The notes beneath the pieces were generated by a model, which saw nothing but the letters and a program-made list of their open reading frames with translations, ran no database searches and was not told the origin of the DNA. Made by a program: the position numbers and the translations under genes. This document shows positions 13,271-25,300 of a stretch of DNA of 64,000 nt, in pieces. Positions within the stretch are counted from its first letter, which is position 1. Every line of letters begins with the position of its first letter. The DNA comes from Rhododendron vialii (Eukaryota; Streptophyta; Magnoliopsida; Ericales; Ericaceae), in the NCBI RefSeq assembly GCF_030253575.1, contig NC_080569.1, positions 6,862,001 to 6,926,000 of the forward strand, written 5' to 3'.

Positions 13271-13957
13271 TAAGTTAAGTCACAGCATTTCTATTGTGCT
13301 TCCAAGCAACAAAGCAAGTCTCTGAATCGAATCGAAGTTGAGATCATGCATATAAAAATACAAACGCGGTACTCATATTATGTCTGGAGCACGAAAAAAG
13401 ATGTTTTTTTTGAATGATATTTATTCTTATCGATGCACGATTTGACATTAAATGCGATATCTTAGTTGTATTAAAAGAGAAAGTTTGAATGTAAGGAGAA
13501 TTTTGAGGAAAAGTTTGAAATATATATATTTTTAATTCGAAAACAACTAGAGGGGGAGAGCGTCAGTTGTCGAAGTGGATTGATGTGAGATTTTGTACAA
13601 AAATTTCCAAAAGAAGAAGAAGAAAGAACTTGTGTCATATACGGAAGTGTTTCTCAAGCACCATCAAGTGGTGTTCCGGTGTCCTTTTCAACGACACAAT
13701 GATACGAGCTCCACAACCAAGTGGGTGATGGACAAAGGGCAATGTGTGGTGGTGTTCCGAGAGCACTGAATTATCATTCGTCATGTATGTGCTTAATTAG
13801 TATATAGGATGGATAAATAGTTAGATATATATAAGATAGATGGATGTGAATTTCCTTGTTTTATTGGCATATCAACACAAATGTGTTCACATATGCTTCT
13901 CTTCTTCCACAGTTCACTATGTCAATTATTCCAAACAATAAGACCACTACAAACACA
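13271..13957. other. Intergenic, nothing recognised
   Basis: AT-rich DNA before the 3' end of the first WUN1-like locus. The last 60 bases probably include its 3' untranslated region, because the AGTTCACTATGT block at 13911 recurs downstream of the second copy near 15929. Confidence 0.5.
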
Positions 13958-14452
13958 TCAAACTGTTAGCACCAAATCAGGCAATGACCAATTCAACCGC
14001 TGCTGAGGCTCACTCTGCCACACCTTCACATTCTCCTTGCCATCTTCAGCCGGCACTTGAAGAATCACGGTAATCCACGTATTGAAATACTCGCGAAACT
14101 CAGCGACTGTACCGTCCTTAACCGTCCAAACGTGCACCCATTACGCTCTCTTGATGATCTCTTCTTCCCATCCCTCCACAATCACGAGCTCACCGACGGT
14201 GGTGATGCTCCGAGGCCTGAACCTGTAGCCTCTGTGCTCCGACTCCCCCGTGAGAATGAGCATCATGTGATGGCAATTTGGGGGGCCGTGGTACCACCAT
14301 TCGATTTCTTGGTCTAGAAGTCGGGCCACTGTGTCCGAGTTGCCTCTTGCTAGGGCCTTGTAGAGGGGTTTGACAGTGCTTCCGTTTTGGGTTTTGGATC
14401 CCAGCAACGGCGGCGGCGGCGGTAATGGCTGGGGGCTGTGAATTCCCATCAT
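13958..14452 (-). pseudogene. Wound-induced protein 1-like, copy 1, interrupted by a stop
   Basis: Close tandem copy of the intact gene at 15984-16463. The frame opens with MMGIHSPQ and carries LYKALARGN, EWWYHGPPNCHHMM and RFRPRSITTVGELVIVEGW, all WUN1 family blocks (NTF2/SnoaL-like fold). After EEEIIKRA a TAA replaces the TAT tyrosine codon of the intact copy, and one extra codon lies just before. Downstream codons stay in frame to the family's normal end (WSLPDLVLTV, stop at 13958-13960). The truncated product would be 103 residues and lack the last third of the fold. The promoter TATA and leader remain like those of the intact copy, so it may still be transcribed. A sequencing error at one base cannot be excluded. 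Confidence 0.8.
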
Positions 14453-14586
14453 GAAAATTTAGGTTAAGGGTTTTGTAGTAACTGGAGAAGGTGACTACTG
14501 GTACTGATGGCAATTGATTTGTGACGTCGTTTGAGTAGTTTGTTTGGTTTATTTTTGTGCATGGGAGATGTGGGAGAGGGTGGGGC

Positions 14587-14593
14587 ATTTATA
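14587..14593 (-). promoter_or_regulatory. TATA box of WUN1 copy 1
   Basis: TATAAAT on the minus strand, about 135 bp upstream of the ATG. The surrounding sequence (TATACAAACAGATGGA on +) matches that upstream of copy 2. Confidence 0.6.
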
Positions 14594-14599
14594 CAAACA

Positions 14600-15983
14600 G
14601 ATGGAGGACTCTAGAACGTTGAAACAAACTTGGGGCTGTGGGACCCATCTCAAATGCCTTTGTCAAAGATTATTGGTGATGAACAGTTGTCATTTGTTGG
14701 GCTTGATGGCCTGAAAATTCCACCTCTCCCCCCCCCCCCCCCCCAACCCCAATCTACCATGCAACATAATAGAAGAAAAGTTAAGAGCACAATGTAATAT
14801 AACATAGAAAAAGATGTTAAAACCATAACAACCCTTAACAGGAGGCGCGGTGGTATAAAGGGGATACAGGGACACTGTAGTACGCGATCCGAGCCGTTCG
14901 TCTCAGCAATCCATTACTCTCTCTTGAATCTAATACTTGCGACACCCTTATCTAGGGACCAAACTACTTCTTTGGTCTCAAACTATATGGTTTTGGAGAC
15001 AATTTTTTGAATATACTATATAGTTCCTGTAATATGTGTCTCTCTTCGCTCTGTTTCAATTTTTTCCAGTGGAAATCATTCATAAGCCTCCATACATTTG
15101 CAAAATCTACTTGTCCCCAAACTTTATTTCACACGTAGGAAGTAAATATTAATTCTTTTGTCAGTCTCTCATGAAATACGTACAACCGCTCCTGCGATGA
15201 ATGATGCTCGCGATCACTTCAATCTGGCTATTGAGAGAGATCATCGATTATGCCAATGTAGATTACTTTGATTGACGATTACTTCAATCTAGTCCGCTGG
15301 CAATTGTTTTGTACATTGCTGTATATAATAGCTGATCGACGTACTACTAATCCCTTCCATATTTTGAACCCAGACAATTGCTCCTCTATATTTTGAACCG
15401 TGAGCTATATATATATTTCGATTGTAACAAAGAACAAGATAATTGCAATGCTATTCTTGACCATGGTCTTATACTTGAACTATGAACTTTTAATTTTATT
15501 TGGTCCCTATGCTAACAACTAGCTAGGAAAATATATTACTAGATCTCATAACTTTAATTTTGTTATGGCTTATATGTTGAGGATTATATATCTAGAATGG
15601 ATCGATAATGAAGAAGTCGAAATCTTCGTGCAAAGTTTTGATAACAACTTATCCATGTCAATGTTGATGCCGCGACTTTCCTTAGATCTACCTCACTCGT
15701 ATTATTGATTGGATCAAACATTTTGGATTTTCAGTATTGCAAGCACCATTGATTGAAACATTAAAACCCTCTTCGGTTTGAGTTTTGAAGGTAATAAGTG
15801 GAGATAGATAAATAGAGAAAATTTATCGGGGACTGTGCACAGGAGTTTTGAGACCCATAACGAACAAGTCGTGAGGAACCTTATCCCAAACTTCATAATG
15901 TACTACCATTAGAATGTATATGCATAGTTCACTATGTTAATTAGTTCAAGACCCCAACAATTTTCATCATACCAATACAAACA
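14600..15983. other. Spacer between the two WUN1 copies
   Basis: Holds a run of about 18 C near 14729 and AT-rich DNA. No gene recognised. The right end includes the probable 3' untranslated region of copy 2. Confidence 0.5.
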
Positions 15984-16463
15984 TCAAACAGTTAGAACCA
16001 AATCAGGCAACGACCAATTCAGCCGCTGCTGAGGCTCACTCTGCCACGCCTTCACATTCTCCTTCCCGTCTTCGCCCGGTACTTGAAGAATCACGGTAAG
16101 CCACGTATTGAAATACTCTCGAAACTCGGTGATCTGGCCGTCCTTAACCGTCCAAACGTGCACCCAATACGCTCTCATGATCTCTTCTTCCCACCCCTCC
16201 ACGATCACCAGCTCCCCGACGGTGGTGATGCTCCGAGGCCTGAACCTGTAGTCGCGGTGCTTCGACTTCCCCGTGAGCATGAGCATCATGTGGTGGCAAT
16301 TCGGGGGCCCGTGGTACCACCATTCCAGCTCTTGATCTAGGAGTTGGCCCACCGTGTTCAGGTTGCCTCTTGCCAGGGCCTTGTAGAGGGACCGGACGGT
16401 GTTTCTGCGGGTTTTGGACTCCGGCAACGGTGGTTGTGGCAGGTGGTGGCCGTGGATTCCCAT
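15984..16463 (-). CDS. Wound-induced protein 1-like, intact
   Basis: Single-exon frame of 159 residues, starting MGIHGHHLPQ and ending WSLPDLVLTV. WUN1 was first described as a wound-inducible potato transcript; the family has an NTF2/SnoaL-like alpha+beta barrel and its biochemical role is not established. Visible family blocks: LYKALARGN near residue 28, EWWYHGPPNCHHMM near 50, RFRPRSITTVGELVIVEGW near 75, and YWVHVWTVKDG near 100. Length is normal. The ATG is chosen because it aligns with copy 1 and has a TATA box (16591-16597) about 130 bp upstream on the same strand. It is about 2 kb from copy 1 in the same orientation, so the pair arose by tandem duplication. Confidence 0.9.
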   Translation of the reverse strand: MGIHGHHLPQPPLPESKTRRNTVRSLYKALARGNLNTVGQLLDQELEWWYHGPPNCHHMMLMLTGKSKHRDYRFRPRSITTVGELVIVEGWEEEIMRAYWVHVWTVKDGQITEFREYFNTWLTVILQVPGEDGKENVKAWQSEPQQRLNWSLPDLVLTV

Positions 16464-16590
16464 TTGAAAGGGGGGGTTTTTAGCTTGGGTTGGAGCGACT
16501 GGAGAAGGTGACCACTGGAATGGGGTGGGATATTGATATGTGAGTTGGAGTTGGTTTGTTAGTATTCTTGTGCATGGGAGAGAGGGTGGT

Positions 16591-16597
16591 ATTTATA
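16591..16597 (-). promoter_or_regulatory. TATA box of intact WUN1 gene
   Basis: TATAAAT on the minus strand, with a flank shared with copy 1. Confidence 0.65.
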
Positions 16598-16619
16598 CAA
16601 ACAGATGGAAGATTATGTT

Positions 16620-19600
16620 GTGGCAGTGGGACCCGTCCCTGGTTCTTTGGCATAGGTTATTGCCTATTGGTGATGAACAGTTGGCATTTGTCGGCATTTT
16701 ATTTTTGTTCTTTCCTATTTTTGTCCATAGCATTCTGAGCTTACTCATATAATCCTTCAAAATGGTTTTTGCTTTCGTTTTCAATCTCCGCTCTGCACTT
16801 GTGATCTTTCTTTTGGTAAATACCAATTTACCAAAAAAAAGGACACAACTACGTACTTTATTGTAGACGGGAGGAAAGAAAATACAATCACGACAGTGTA
16901 GTTTATTTTGTCGACGAAAATTTATCTTTGTAAGTTCAATCTCTACTAAATAAAACTCCTAGCTCCACCATGGAACTTTCAAATAGAGTGAGAGTGCGCC
17001 AATGATGTCTCGAGGTAGTCCGAGCAACCTTGTGTGAACGCCGTATAGAACTTGAACTCTCAAATCAAGACCATTTAATTAAATTTGTATTATTTTTAAT
17101 GTAAATTAAATGACTTGGACAGTGTGGGAGAAATGACATCATTTTTTTGACGACAAATGGCATTATTAATTAAATTTATCTTAAATAAAAAAATTCTAAA
17201 TTATGGCTTTTAGTATTCGAATTACCAAATAAAAATGTCAGTATAATTATATATGGTACACAAAGGGAATGCAAATATAAAAACGGCAATGCATTGTCAA
17301 GAAAAAATTTCTCTCTGTAAGCTCGGTTTCTCCATTCTTGCTCTATCACTATAGGCGGGCACCCAGAGTTAGTTTTTCTTTTTTTTTAAATGTTGAAGAA
17401 ACCCAGAGTTTGTTGAAACCATGGTTAAGTTAGCATAAGCCTTTTTTTTTTTTAATATTTAACCCAAGTATGAGGCTTTTAAATATAGTGGCGCACGGTG
17501 ATTTTAGGTGATGTGTCAGTCTACAATTGGTTGTCTGAACAACTTTATGTGAACGGATGATCCGTATAAAACTTGAACGCTTTTAAAAAAACATGATGCA
17601 ACCATTGGAAGTCGCCCTTTACAAGACCAAAAATATCCTAATTACATTATAAAAAAATGATCTTGTTTTTTAGCAACCATTAATCACCACAAATAGTAGT
17701 ATATCAAAAGCATTGAGCTAACATATGCGAGTTTATCTAGGGAAGCTACGGTCTCTGCTCTGCACCAGATAGCTCGTAATCTCGTACTATTTAAGTAAGA
17801 GATTCGATTTTAAATTTGCATTGATAAAAGAGTATAGTACCGTAGCTAGTCTTTGATGGCAATTGTGTAAACCACGATTAATGATTCAGTGGTCTCGGGG
17901 CACCGTTACGTAGTATTTCAATAATTTTATTCATCATATATTTTCATACTATTGATTCCCAAACTCTACAAAAAATGTGTGGTGGATAAAGATATCGGGA
18001 CATCATGTGGTGATGCTCCAAGACCACCAAATAATTTTTTGTAAACAACCTGAGGTAATGGACTCTCCTAGCTCAGTTGGTACGCCTCCTTTAGTGGAGG
18101 CATGGTTTGAGCCCCGCGAGGGGTGGTTTGGCGTTCAGGGCTATGGACAATTTCTGAATCCTTTGTGAACTAAAATACTAACATCCCGTTAATTTTCGCT
18201 GATGTATATAATATTGGAAAAAAAAAATCAATCAAATTACTAATGGACAAAAAGTCAAACGTACGAGGCAGATCTCGAAAGATCATGGAAGCCCTGTTTT
18301 TCTGATTAAAACAAATGCATCTGTTGAAAGAAAAGGATAAAAAAATTGGATATGGTGTTTTTAACTGCGACCATATGTAAAAAAATACAAGGATGTTCAG
18401 ATCTTCGGGACCACATCAAATGCATCCGGATCTTGTTTCACGAGTTGATATGTTTTGGCAAATGTATTTCACATTGCTAAAGAAGCTAAATTGCCAATTA
18501 AGATGGCTGTTCTGAAAACTTGTAGGAGTGATATGCAAACACTAACGAGTTAACATGGTAGTCAGTGCCCGAGACTTAAAAGCTTGCTCCAAGGTTTTGA
18601 ATCCTCTGTCATGCCGGAATTGATCAAATCTGGTGACACCTTAATTTAATTGTGTTCTGGCTCAAACAGATTGGTACTAGTCAAATATTAGACTACTCTT
18701 AAATTTATTTTTCCCTTCTAGTGTCGGTCAATAATGGACGATACCGGAAGGTACCAATCAATACTAGCCGGACCACTATAAATTTATTTTTCTTTAAATA
18801 AATGTGTATTTTATACAAGATTCTTTGGCGTTAAAAAACAACACTACTATCGATAAATTTGAAACTGTACCTGGTATCCCGCGACATTAACCATACTAAC
18901 AGGAAAACAAGTATTCGATCTAGCTGATATGTTTTTCAGGACTTTTTTGTTATTCTAGATATTCTCAAGTTTGAAACGTCCAAGCTACTATCAACTCTCG
19001 TATGGCCAATACGCACGGAGTTTTGCTCCAGCGGTCCCCGCTAACAGATATTGAATTGTTCCCCACAAGAGATTAGTTTAGGTTAGATAATGCAATGAAC
19101 TGATCATCAATCATGTTTTGTCATTGTTAATTCCAACGGTTATGGCCTGCCCTTTGGGGAGGTTTACCTCATGACCTAATACTCTTCCAGTTCTATTTGG
19201 AGAAGCAAATACGCCTATCGATCTGTGTTACACTAAACCTTATAGTAGTACTTAGTTTATAGTTTCGTAAATTATTGAACACTGCACGCGTGGTTTGCTG
19301 CCCTGTCTCCACAACCATGCCTACATTAGTTTTAATGCTAATTAATTACTAATTACTAAATTAAATTCTGTTTAAAATCAGACTTACCCACTTTTTTTTA
19401 TTTTCCATTTTTTCCCATCTACTGTATTTGACAATTAGTTATTGGGTGAAAAACGTGTACTTGACTACTTGTCCCCTAGCTTCCAGGCTTCCAGCCTCTT
19501 GGTCAACAAGTGTAATGCGACTGTCTACCATCTTCAAGACTTTTAAATTTCCACCTACAAGCATTTGTTAATTTCCTCCAACAATTAATTACAGTATATT

Positions 19601-21530
19601 TTCTGAAATTTAAGAAAAATTGAACAATTTTGACTATTTGTTCTCTATATATGCTTCCAGTTGTTTGAAATTGCAAATTAATGCTGAAGTAATGCATTTA
19701 ATATTGCCATCACTGCATTTCTTTAATTAATTTTAACTAGTACTTTTTTCGTGTATGATTAATCAGAATAAATTTTTTTGTTGGTTTCCATGTTTTTTCC
19801 ATGTGTACAATGGCTCTGGATGGAGTGTGGACACATTCACATGGCCAATCCAGTCTAGTAGTAAGGATATTATTGTGCCACGTTGTTCGGTCCATATATA
19901 AAGCCCACCAACAAGTGATTCTTAAGCTATTTTGATAGTTTTATTTGTTCATTTTTCGATTTTCATTTTTATAGTGACATAATTTTATCGTGTTTTTTAA
20001 GCAAAAAAATAGGTGTCGATGACAAATTGCATTTTGAAATAGATTATTATTTTTTTCTCTCAAACAAATGTGATGTGCCATATTGCAATAATCGGACCTG
20101 GCAAATTTTTGGAAAATAATTTTGTCACAGTTAATTACACATCATAACTTGTCTTCTAGCGTGCTTTAAAAATTGTGTTATGTGAATTTCGCACATTAAA
20201 AATCAAATATTAGAACGTAATTATCGAAAAATTGAGTGCCAAAATCAATTTTCCAATTTATTGTCATTTTACTATTATGATCTACAAATGAACGGTTTGT
20301 AACATAATACTATGTAGGAGAGGTTATTTAGTGCCCCTAAGACATTGCATTGGGATGAGGCTGCACACTCACATCCTCCTTTCTATTGAGGAATTTCATT
20401 ATTATGGTTTCTGGCCAAATCACTCATTTGGAATATAAAATACAAAAAATGAATTATTTTGAGTGGCTCTTCGACTTTTTCATCTAAATCTCAACAACAA
20501 CAAAAATAGTAAGATTGGGTGAGAAAATGGCTCTTCTTTCTTTCTTATCCTTTCTCACGATCCGAAAGATCTGTTACTCCGAGCTCCTCACTGATTAATG
20601 TGTGGTGGAAAAGAGATCTGAAGCACCATGCCACCACAACATCCGAGGGGCACTAGATAAAGTTTCCATAAGTAGATCTCCAGGCTCCATGCATGCACAT
20701 TCTCCGAAAGCTGATCTAGTCTAGGCCAATGAAGAGAGTAGATTGGAGACCAACCTCCATGTATTCTATTACAGAGAAAGTTAAAATTGACACCTAGTGT
20801 GGGTACCATGATACAGCATAAGTGACTTTCCAGTGTTTTTCCTTTGCTTTCTGTGTCGGGAGAATACTTGTAGTAACTTTTGTGGCCGCGCGCTGACTAG
20901 CTATGATCTGTATTCCTGCTTAAATTAATTACCAATTTTAAATTAATTGGGATTAATATACATTTTATACAAGAATATATTGATCGATCGTCAATGGAAG
21001 TTTCCTGCTTTGACTAAATTTTGTATTGGCTACCTATGCATCTATTGATTTGTACTCCTAAAACATTTCTGTCCATGTGAAGGAATCATTTTGAAATATC
21101 CGCACTAGCAATTAAAGATATTATCACACTAACACACTTTATTTTGGCAAGATTTTCACTCATAACATGTATGCCAACAATATAATCGATTGAGCCCAAA
21201 TTGTTGAGTCACATGAAAATAAAGTTACACATTGATGCCAACACCACTGGTGATCACACAAAATAAAAAATAAAATAAAAATCACCACCGATCAATGCAA
21301 AGATGTGATATATCATCACTTACGTGGGTCTTTTATAGCTTGTCTTCCTGGATTTTATTGGCCCATTAGGCCACATATCCAAGCAATAAAATACTTCTGC
21401 AGACCAATAAGATTCGAGGGATACAGAAAAAAGTGAGTGAAATGAGTTCGATAGGAAAAATATATTTCCATATTAATTATTTTCGACATTCCCAAACTTT
21501 AAAATTAAATGGCCGGTTAGATAAAAATGA
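16620..21530. other. 5-kb gene-poor intergenic region
   Basis: Strongly AT-rich. The one clear feature is the SINE at about 18057-18227. Short open frames here show no family resemblance and no codon structure. No tRNA, rRNA or transposase was seen. Confidence 0.5.
18057..18227 (+). mobile_element. tRNA-derived SINE
   Basis: Has a near-perfect A box (TAGCTCAGTTGGTA) and a B-box-like GGTTTGAGCCCC, then a unique body and a poly-A of about 10 at 18218-18227. A TAATGGAC repeat occurs at the head and about 14 bp past the poly-A, so the target duplication is only suggestive. Its body differs from the other SINEs in this window. Confidence 0.6.
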
Positions 21531-21537
21531 AACTCTA

Positions 21538-23209
21538 CTACAAACCTACACAGTCCTTTGAGGTGGTAAACCCACCATCAACCACAAGGTTATGACCACT
21601 CACATACTTGGACTCATCACTAGCAAGATAAAGTGCAGCCTCAGCTATATCTCTACCCCTCAGTGTCACACCTTTAAGATTAGCCATCCCTCTCACTATT
21701 TCCTCCATCTTTTCCATTTCTTCCACCCCAGGCACCCCTGATCCACCCTCCACCGCCGTCCCCTCGCCTCCCTCCTCCTCCTCGTGACACCCCCTCCATG
21801 CATTCACAAGCATGGAAGTAGCCACCCCAAATGGAGAAATACAGTTAACCCTAATCCCAAACTTCCCCAACTCGCAAGCCACATTCTTGGTTAACCCAAC
21901 AAGGGCGTGTTTGGACGCCGAATAAGCGTGCGGCCCCAGCCCTCCCATGACTCCCGCCACGCTAGCTGTGCTGATGATGCACCCGCTCCTTCTCGGCACC
22001 ATCACGCGCGCCGCGTGCTTCATCCCCAGTGCGGCCCCCTTGACGTTCACCGCCACGATCTTGTCGAACTCGTTCGGATCGAAGCTGGCGATGCTCTTCT
22101 TGCTCTTCGTCTGGTTTCCGAGGATTCCGGCGTTGTTGAAGAGGATGTCGAGGCGGCCGTGGAGGGAGATTGTTGCGTTGATCAGGTTTTTGATGTCCCC
22201 TTCCGAGGTCACGTCGCAGTGGAGATAGGTTGCCGAGGGGGATAATGCGTTGGCTAGAACGGTGCCGTTTGGATCGTCGATATCGGCGATTATCACTTTT
22301 GCTCCGTTTTTTACAAAGATTCTTACTGTGGCCTCCCCTATTCCTTTAGCACCGCCGGTTACGATTGCCACTTTTCCCTCCAATCTGCGAAAATTAAAAA
22401 GTTTTGCAATGAGAAAAATAGTTAATTTAATTGCACAATTATGAGATAAACATCGATCAAATATTCTCTCATCTTCACAATTTTTATTTTTATTTTTTAA
22501 AAGAGAAGTAGATAGAATGTCCGCTATGACAATATTGCATAATTCCAAACCCTTGAGGCCACTTGGAGGGTTTGCCTGACCGGTCGTTAATTTTAAGATT
22601 TCGGAATTAGTCGAAGTGCACGTAAATTGACTCGAAAATCCGGTTATATGAAGAAAAAAAATATTGCATTAATTATTTCATTGTGATGAAGAGTGGGCCA
22701 ATCTAGAAGGAATGTAGATGTAGTGGTGGCATGAAGTTTTTGGTTGGTAGCACTTCTATGATCAGCTGTGTTTGTTTTTCTAAAAAGAAGTTTAAGGAAA
22801 TAACGTTAATAACTTCCATATATTAGGTTGAGATACCAAAGTGCAAACATGACAGCTAAGAACTGCACATGATTAGTTCTGTCAAATTAGTTGATCAAAT
22901 CTTTGTTGCAACCATTCGATCGTCAACCGTTATAGCCTTATAGGAGTAATAATTTTAATCAAGTATATATCAAAAAATTGAAAAGGAAGAAAAGAACAAA
23001 CAAAAGGGTGAAACGTTCCGTCGTTAACTTCAAGGCTCTGAATTTAATCTATGCGAGCGAAAGTTCACCTAGAAATTGGATTATTATCGTTATATAACTT
23101 ATATATGTATTCATTCATTAATATACTACCTTTTCGGGAAAAGAGGGGTGTTCTCCTTGCTGCTCATCACATGCTGGAGGGTTTCCTCATACATCAGTTG
23201 CGCAGGCAT
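21538..23209 (-). CDS. Short-chain dehydrogenase/reductase, SDR2a/ABA2-like (2 exons)
   Basis: Probable NAD(P)-dependent alcohol/ketone oxidoreductase of the plant SDR110C group, which includes xanthoxin dehydrogenase and secoisolariciresinol dehydrogenase. Exons: complement 23130-23209 ([20 protein letters not shown] then TPLFPK) and complement 21538-22384, joined in phase through a split AGA codon to give 308 residues. Motifs: cofactor site [12 protein letters not shown], and catalytic Ser...YSASK. The C-terminus, [12 protein letters not shown] then a final CVGL, is typical of the SDR2a branch, as is the MPAQ start. An acidic insert ([11 protein letters not shown] and following) sits in the substrate-loop region after LVNAW. 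The intron is 745 bp with GT-AG borders. A GA tract lies just upstream of the ATG. The substrate cannot be told from sequence. Confidence 0.9.
22540..22672 (+). mobile_element. SINE copy in SDR intron (tail family T)
   Basis: Ends with the family tail (TTAGTCGAAGTGCACGTAAA, then CCGGTTAT) and a short A-rich end. The head is decayed. It sits antisense within the SDR intron. Confidence 0.5.

Positions 23210-23212
<3 letters not shown>

Positions 23213-23248
<36 letters not shown>
23213..23248. repeat. (GA)n microsatellite in SDR 5' leader
   Basis: About 18 GA units ending four bases from the SDR start codon; on the transcribed strand it reads (TC)n. Confidence 0.95.
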
Positions 23249-23251
<3 letters not shown>

Positions 23252-23312
23252 TTTAAATTAAACAATTAGGTTGATGGGTGAGGATGAACAAATGCAAGGA
23301 GGGAATGAAGCG

Positions 23313-23319
23313 ATTTATA
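23313..23319 (-). promoter_or_regulatory. TATA box of SDR gene
   Basis: TATAAAT on the minus strand, 104 bp upstream of the SDR start codon; transcription would begin just before the GA tract. Confidence 0.5.
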
Positions 23320-23833
23320 GATATCCGAAAAGGTGAGAGCGATACATATCGAGGGTGGTGGTGGGGGCTAGCAAGCTACTGTTTTTTAAATATCAGTGGA
23401 ATTTTGGAGAACTTTCTTAGTAATGTCCCTTACCCTAAAGCTCGCTTGCCCCTCAAGCACACATTTTCTCTATATATTTTCTTTCCTCATCTACTTGAAA
23501 TGAAATGTCCATGAGCCATCACACGTTATTTAGGCTCCGTTCTTATAAACTTATAAGCTTGAAATTTATTTTGATATTTTATTTTTATTTTTTGCTTAAC
23601 TTTTCGTTGTAATTTTTGAAATTAATCGTTCATCTTGACGAGACGAATCGAAAAAATATGAAAATATGGACTACATCAATTTCCAAGAGTCTCAAAAACC
23701 TCTACGGGTTGTAGATTCGTATACGGTTCGATATAGAAAATGCAGATTTGTTTTTAAAAACATTAATAGACAAATAGTACTGTATAAAAGAAAAGGAAAA
23801 ACTTGATAACGAAAAGGGATTTTGACTTCCTTG

Positions 23834-24246
23834 GTTTTGATTAGGGGTGTGCAAAAAAACCGAAGTCCGACGGACCCGACCCGACCCGAGGGGTTTCGGG
23901 CGGGTCCGAACATATGGTTCGATCGGATACAGGTACATTTTTTCAAAAAAATCAGTTTTCGGGTCGGGGCTCGGGGTGCTGTTTTTTCTTACCCGACCCG
24001 ACCAACCCGACCAAAAGGCACAAAATCATATAGTTTTACCTCGGTTTTGGTCGGACCCGACCCGACCCGACCAAAAAAATCGGTCACACGGACGGATACC
24101 CCCCTCCTTCGGTCGGGTTCGGGTCCGAAAAAAGTATTAACTGACTGGTCGGGTTGGGTTCGGGTTCGGGGCCGAACCCGACCCGTCCGACCCGTGCACA
24201 CCCCTACCCGAACCCAGCCCGACCCGTGCACACCCCTAGTTTTGAT
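23834..24246. mobile_element. hAT-type MITE built of CCCGACC words
   Basis: Element 23842-24238 (397 bp) starts TAGGGGTGTGCA and ends TGCACACCCCTA. It is flanked by perfect 8-bp duplications GTTTTGAT (23834-23841, 24239-24246), the hAT hallmark. The inside is almost wholly reiterated CCCGACC/GGTCGGG words, and the 3' terminus is partly doubled (second CCGTGCACACCCCTA at about 24193). No transposase. The Pro/Arg-rich open frames here are by-products of the repeat. Confidence 0.92.
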
Positions 24247-24249
24247 GGA

Positions 24250-25100
24250 TGACAGGAAATAGACGCAACACAACTGCCCCTTTTGTTTTGTTTTTATTTT
24301 GATTTTCGCTTTTTCTCAAGATTGATAGTAGTACTTTTTTTTATTTTTTTAATATGATGGATTCGTTACGGAGAAAATCATTTCTATAGTTGTTTATGTG
24401 GAAAAGAGTTTTGCGAAGCACCACTGTCTGCGTCTAAAGTGTATCGGATGATTCAAATTTAAATAAAATTTTTTTAACTCTTTCTTATGAAAATTTTATT
24501 TAAATTCGGACCATTTAAAACTGAAAAGGATGGTTACGATCGCTCACCTCCGTGATTGTTTTATTTATGACTCTTCCTCGAATAAAACAATCTCTTTGTT
24601 ACATACGCGCATGGCCAATGGACAGATCGATTCAAAAGTATCATTAGAAATTCTGGTAGTACGTAGCATGCAGCAGGAATTATATGAAAAGTTATTTAAA
24701 AAACATTATAAAACTTATGTGATATATGAAGCTTATATCACACGCAAAAATTGAACCAACCAACAAAAGCCCAACTTCTTGATCTTGTATTGTTATTTTA
24801 ATTTTTGGGGATAACGGTTTCCCGCGAGATTCTGCATCTGGTAATGATTTTCAATATTTTATTGGAGAATTCCCTTTTTAATTTTTTGCTTTTGTTGGTA
24901 AAAAGAGGAGGAGGATGCCTTTTTAATCGCGTGGCGGGATCGCCCCAAATCGTTCTCTCTCTCTTTATATATATATATATATATAATTTTTTTTCCGCTA
25001 TATATATATATTGAGAAACGCTAATTCCACTGAAAAAAAAAAGAAAAAAGAAAAACACTTATTCTATTTTTAAACGCTAATTAGTGCATGTGACTTTCCT
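24250..25100. other. Intergenic with TA-rich microsatellites
   Basis: Contains (TA)n at about 24966-24984 and 24999-25010. Nothing else recognised. Confidence 0.6.
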
Positions 25101-25293
25101 TTAGCAAGGAAAAACTACAGCAAGGAAAAATTCCTCGCCAATTGTGTCATAATAGGTGAGGAAATACTTTTTCTCCAAATACTTTTTGCAACGATCTTTA
25201 GGCAACGAAAACGGGCAAGGAATTTTTTTGCGAGGAAATCAGGTGTTTTAGCGAGGAAACTAAATCTTCGCTACAAGCCTTTCGTGTTGTAGT
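25100..25293. mobile_element. Possible CACTA-type MITE or fragment
   Basis: The right end reads GTGTTGTAGTG, the complement of a CACTACAACAC terminus. The left end (CTACAGCAAGGAAAAATTCC) resembles it loosely. The interior repeats GCGAGGAAA words. No target duplication was confirmed. Confidence 0.4.
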
Positions 25294-25300
25294 GAGAAAT

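Noticed and set aside
14725-14745. Run of about 18 C between WUN1 copies
   Set aside because: Simple homopolymer; also prone to sequencing error.
18057-18130. A possible tRNA gene (A and B boxes present)
   Set aside because: No cloverleaf acceptor stem and a poly-A follows; a SINE explains it better. No true tRNA gene was found in the window.
20588-20809. 73-codon minus-strand frame
   Set aside because: No family resemblance, no flanking gene structure, AT-rich surroundings.
23822-24273. Pro/Arg/Thr-rich open frames on both strands
   Set aside because: They are translations of the CCCGACC word repeat in the hAT-type MITE.
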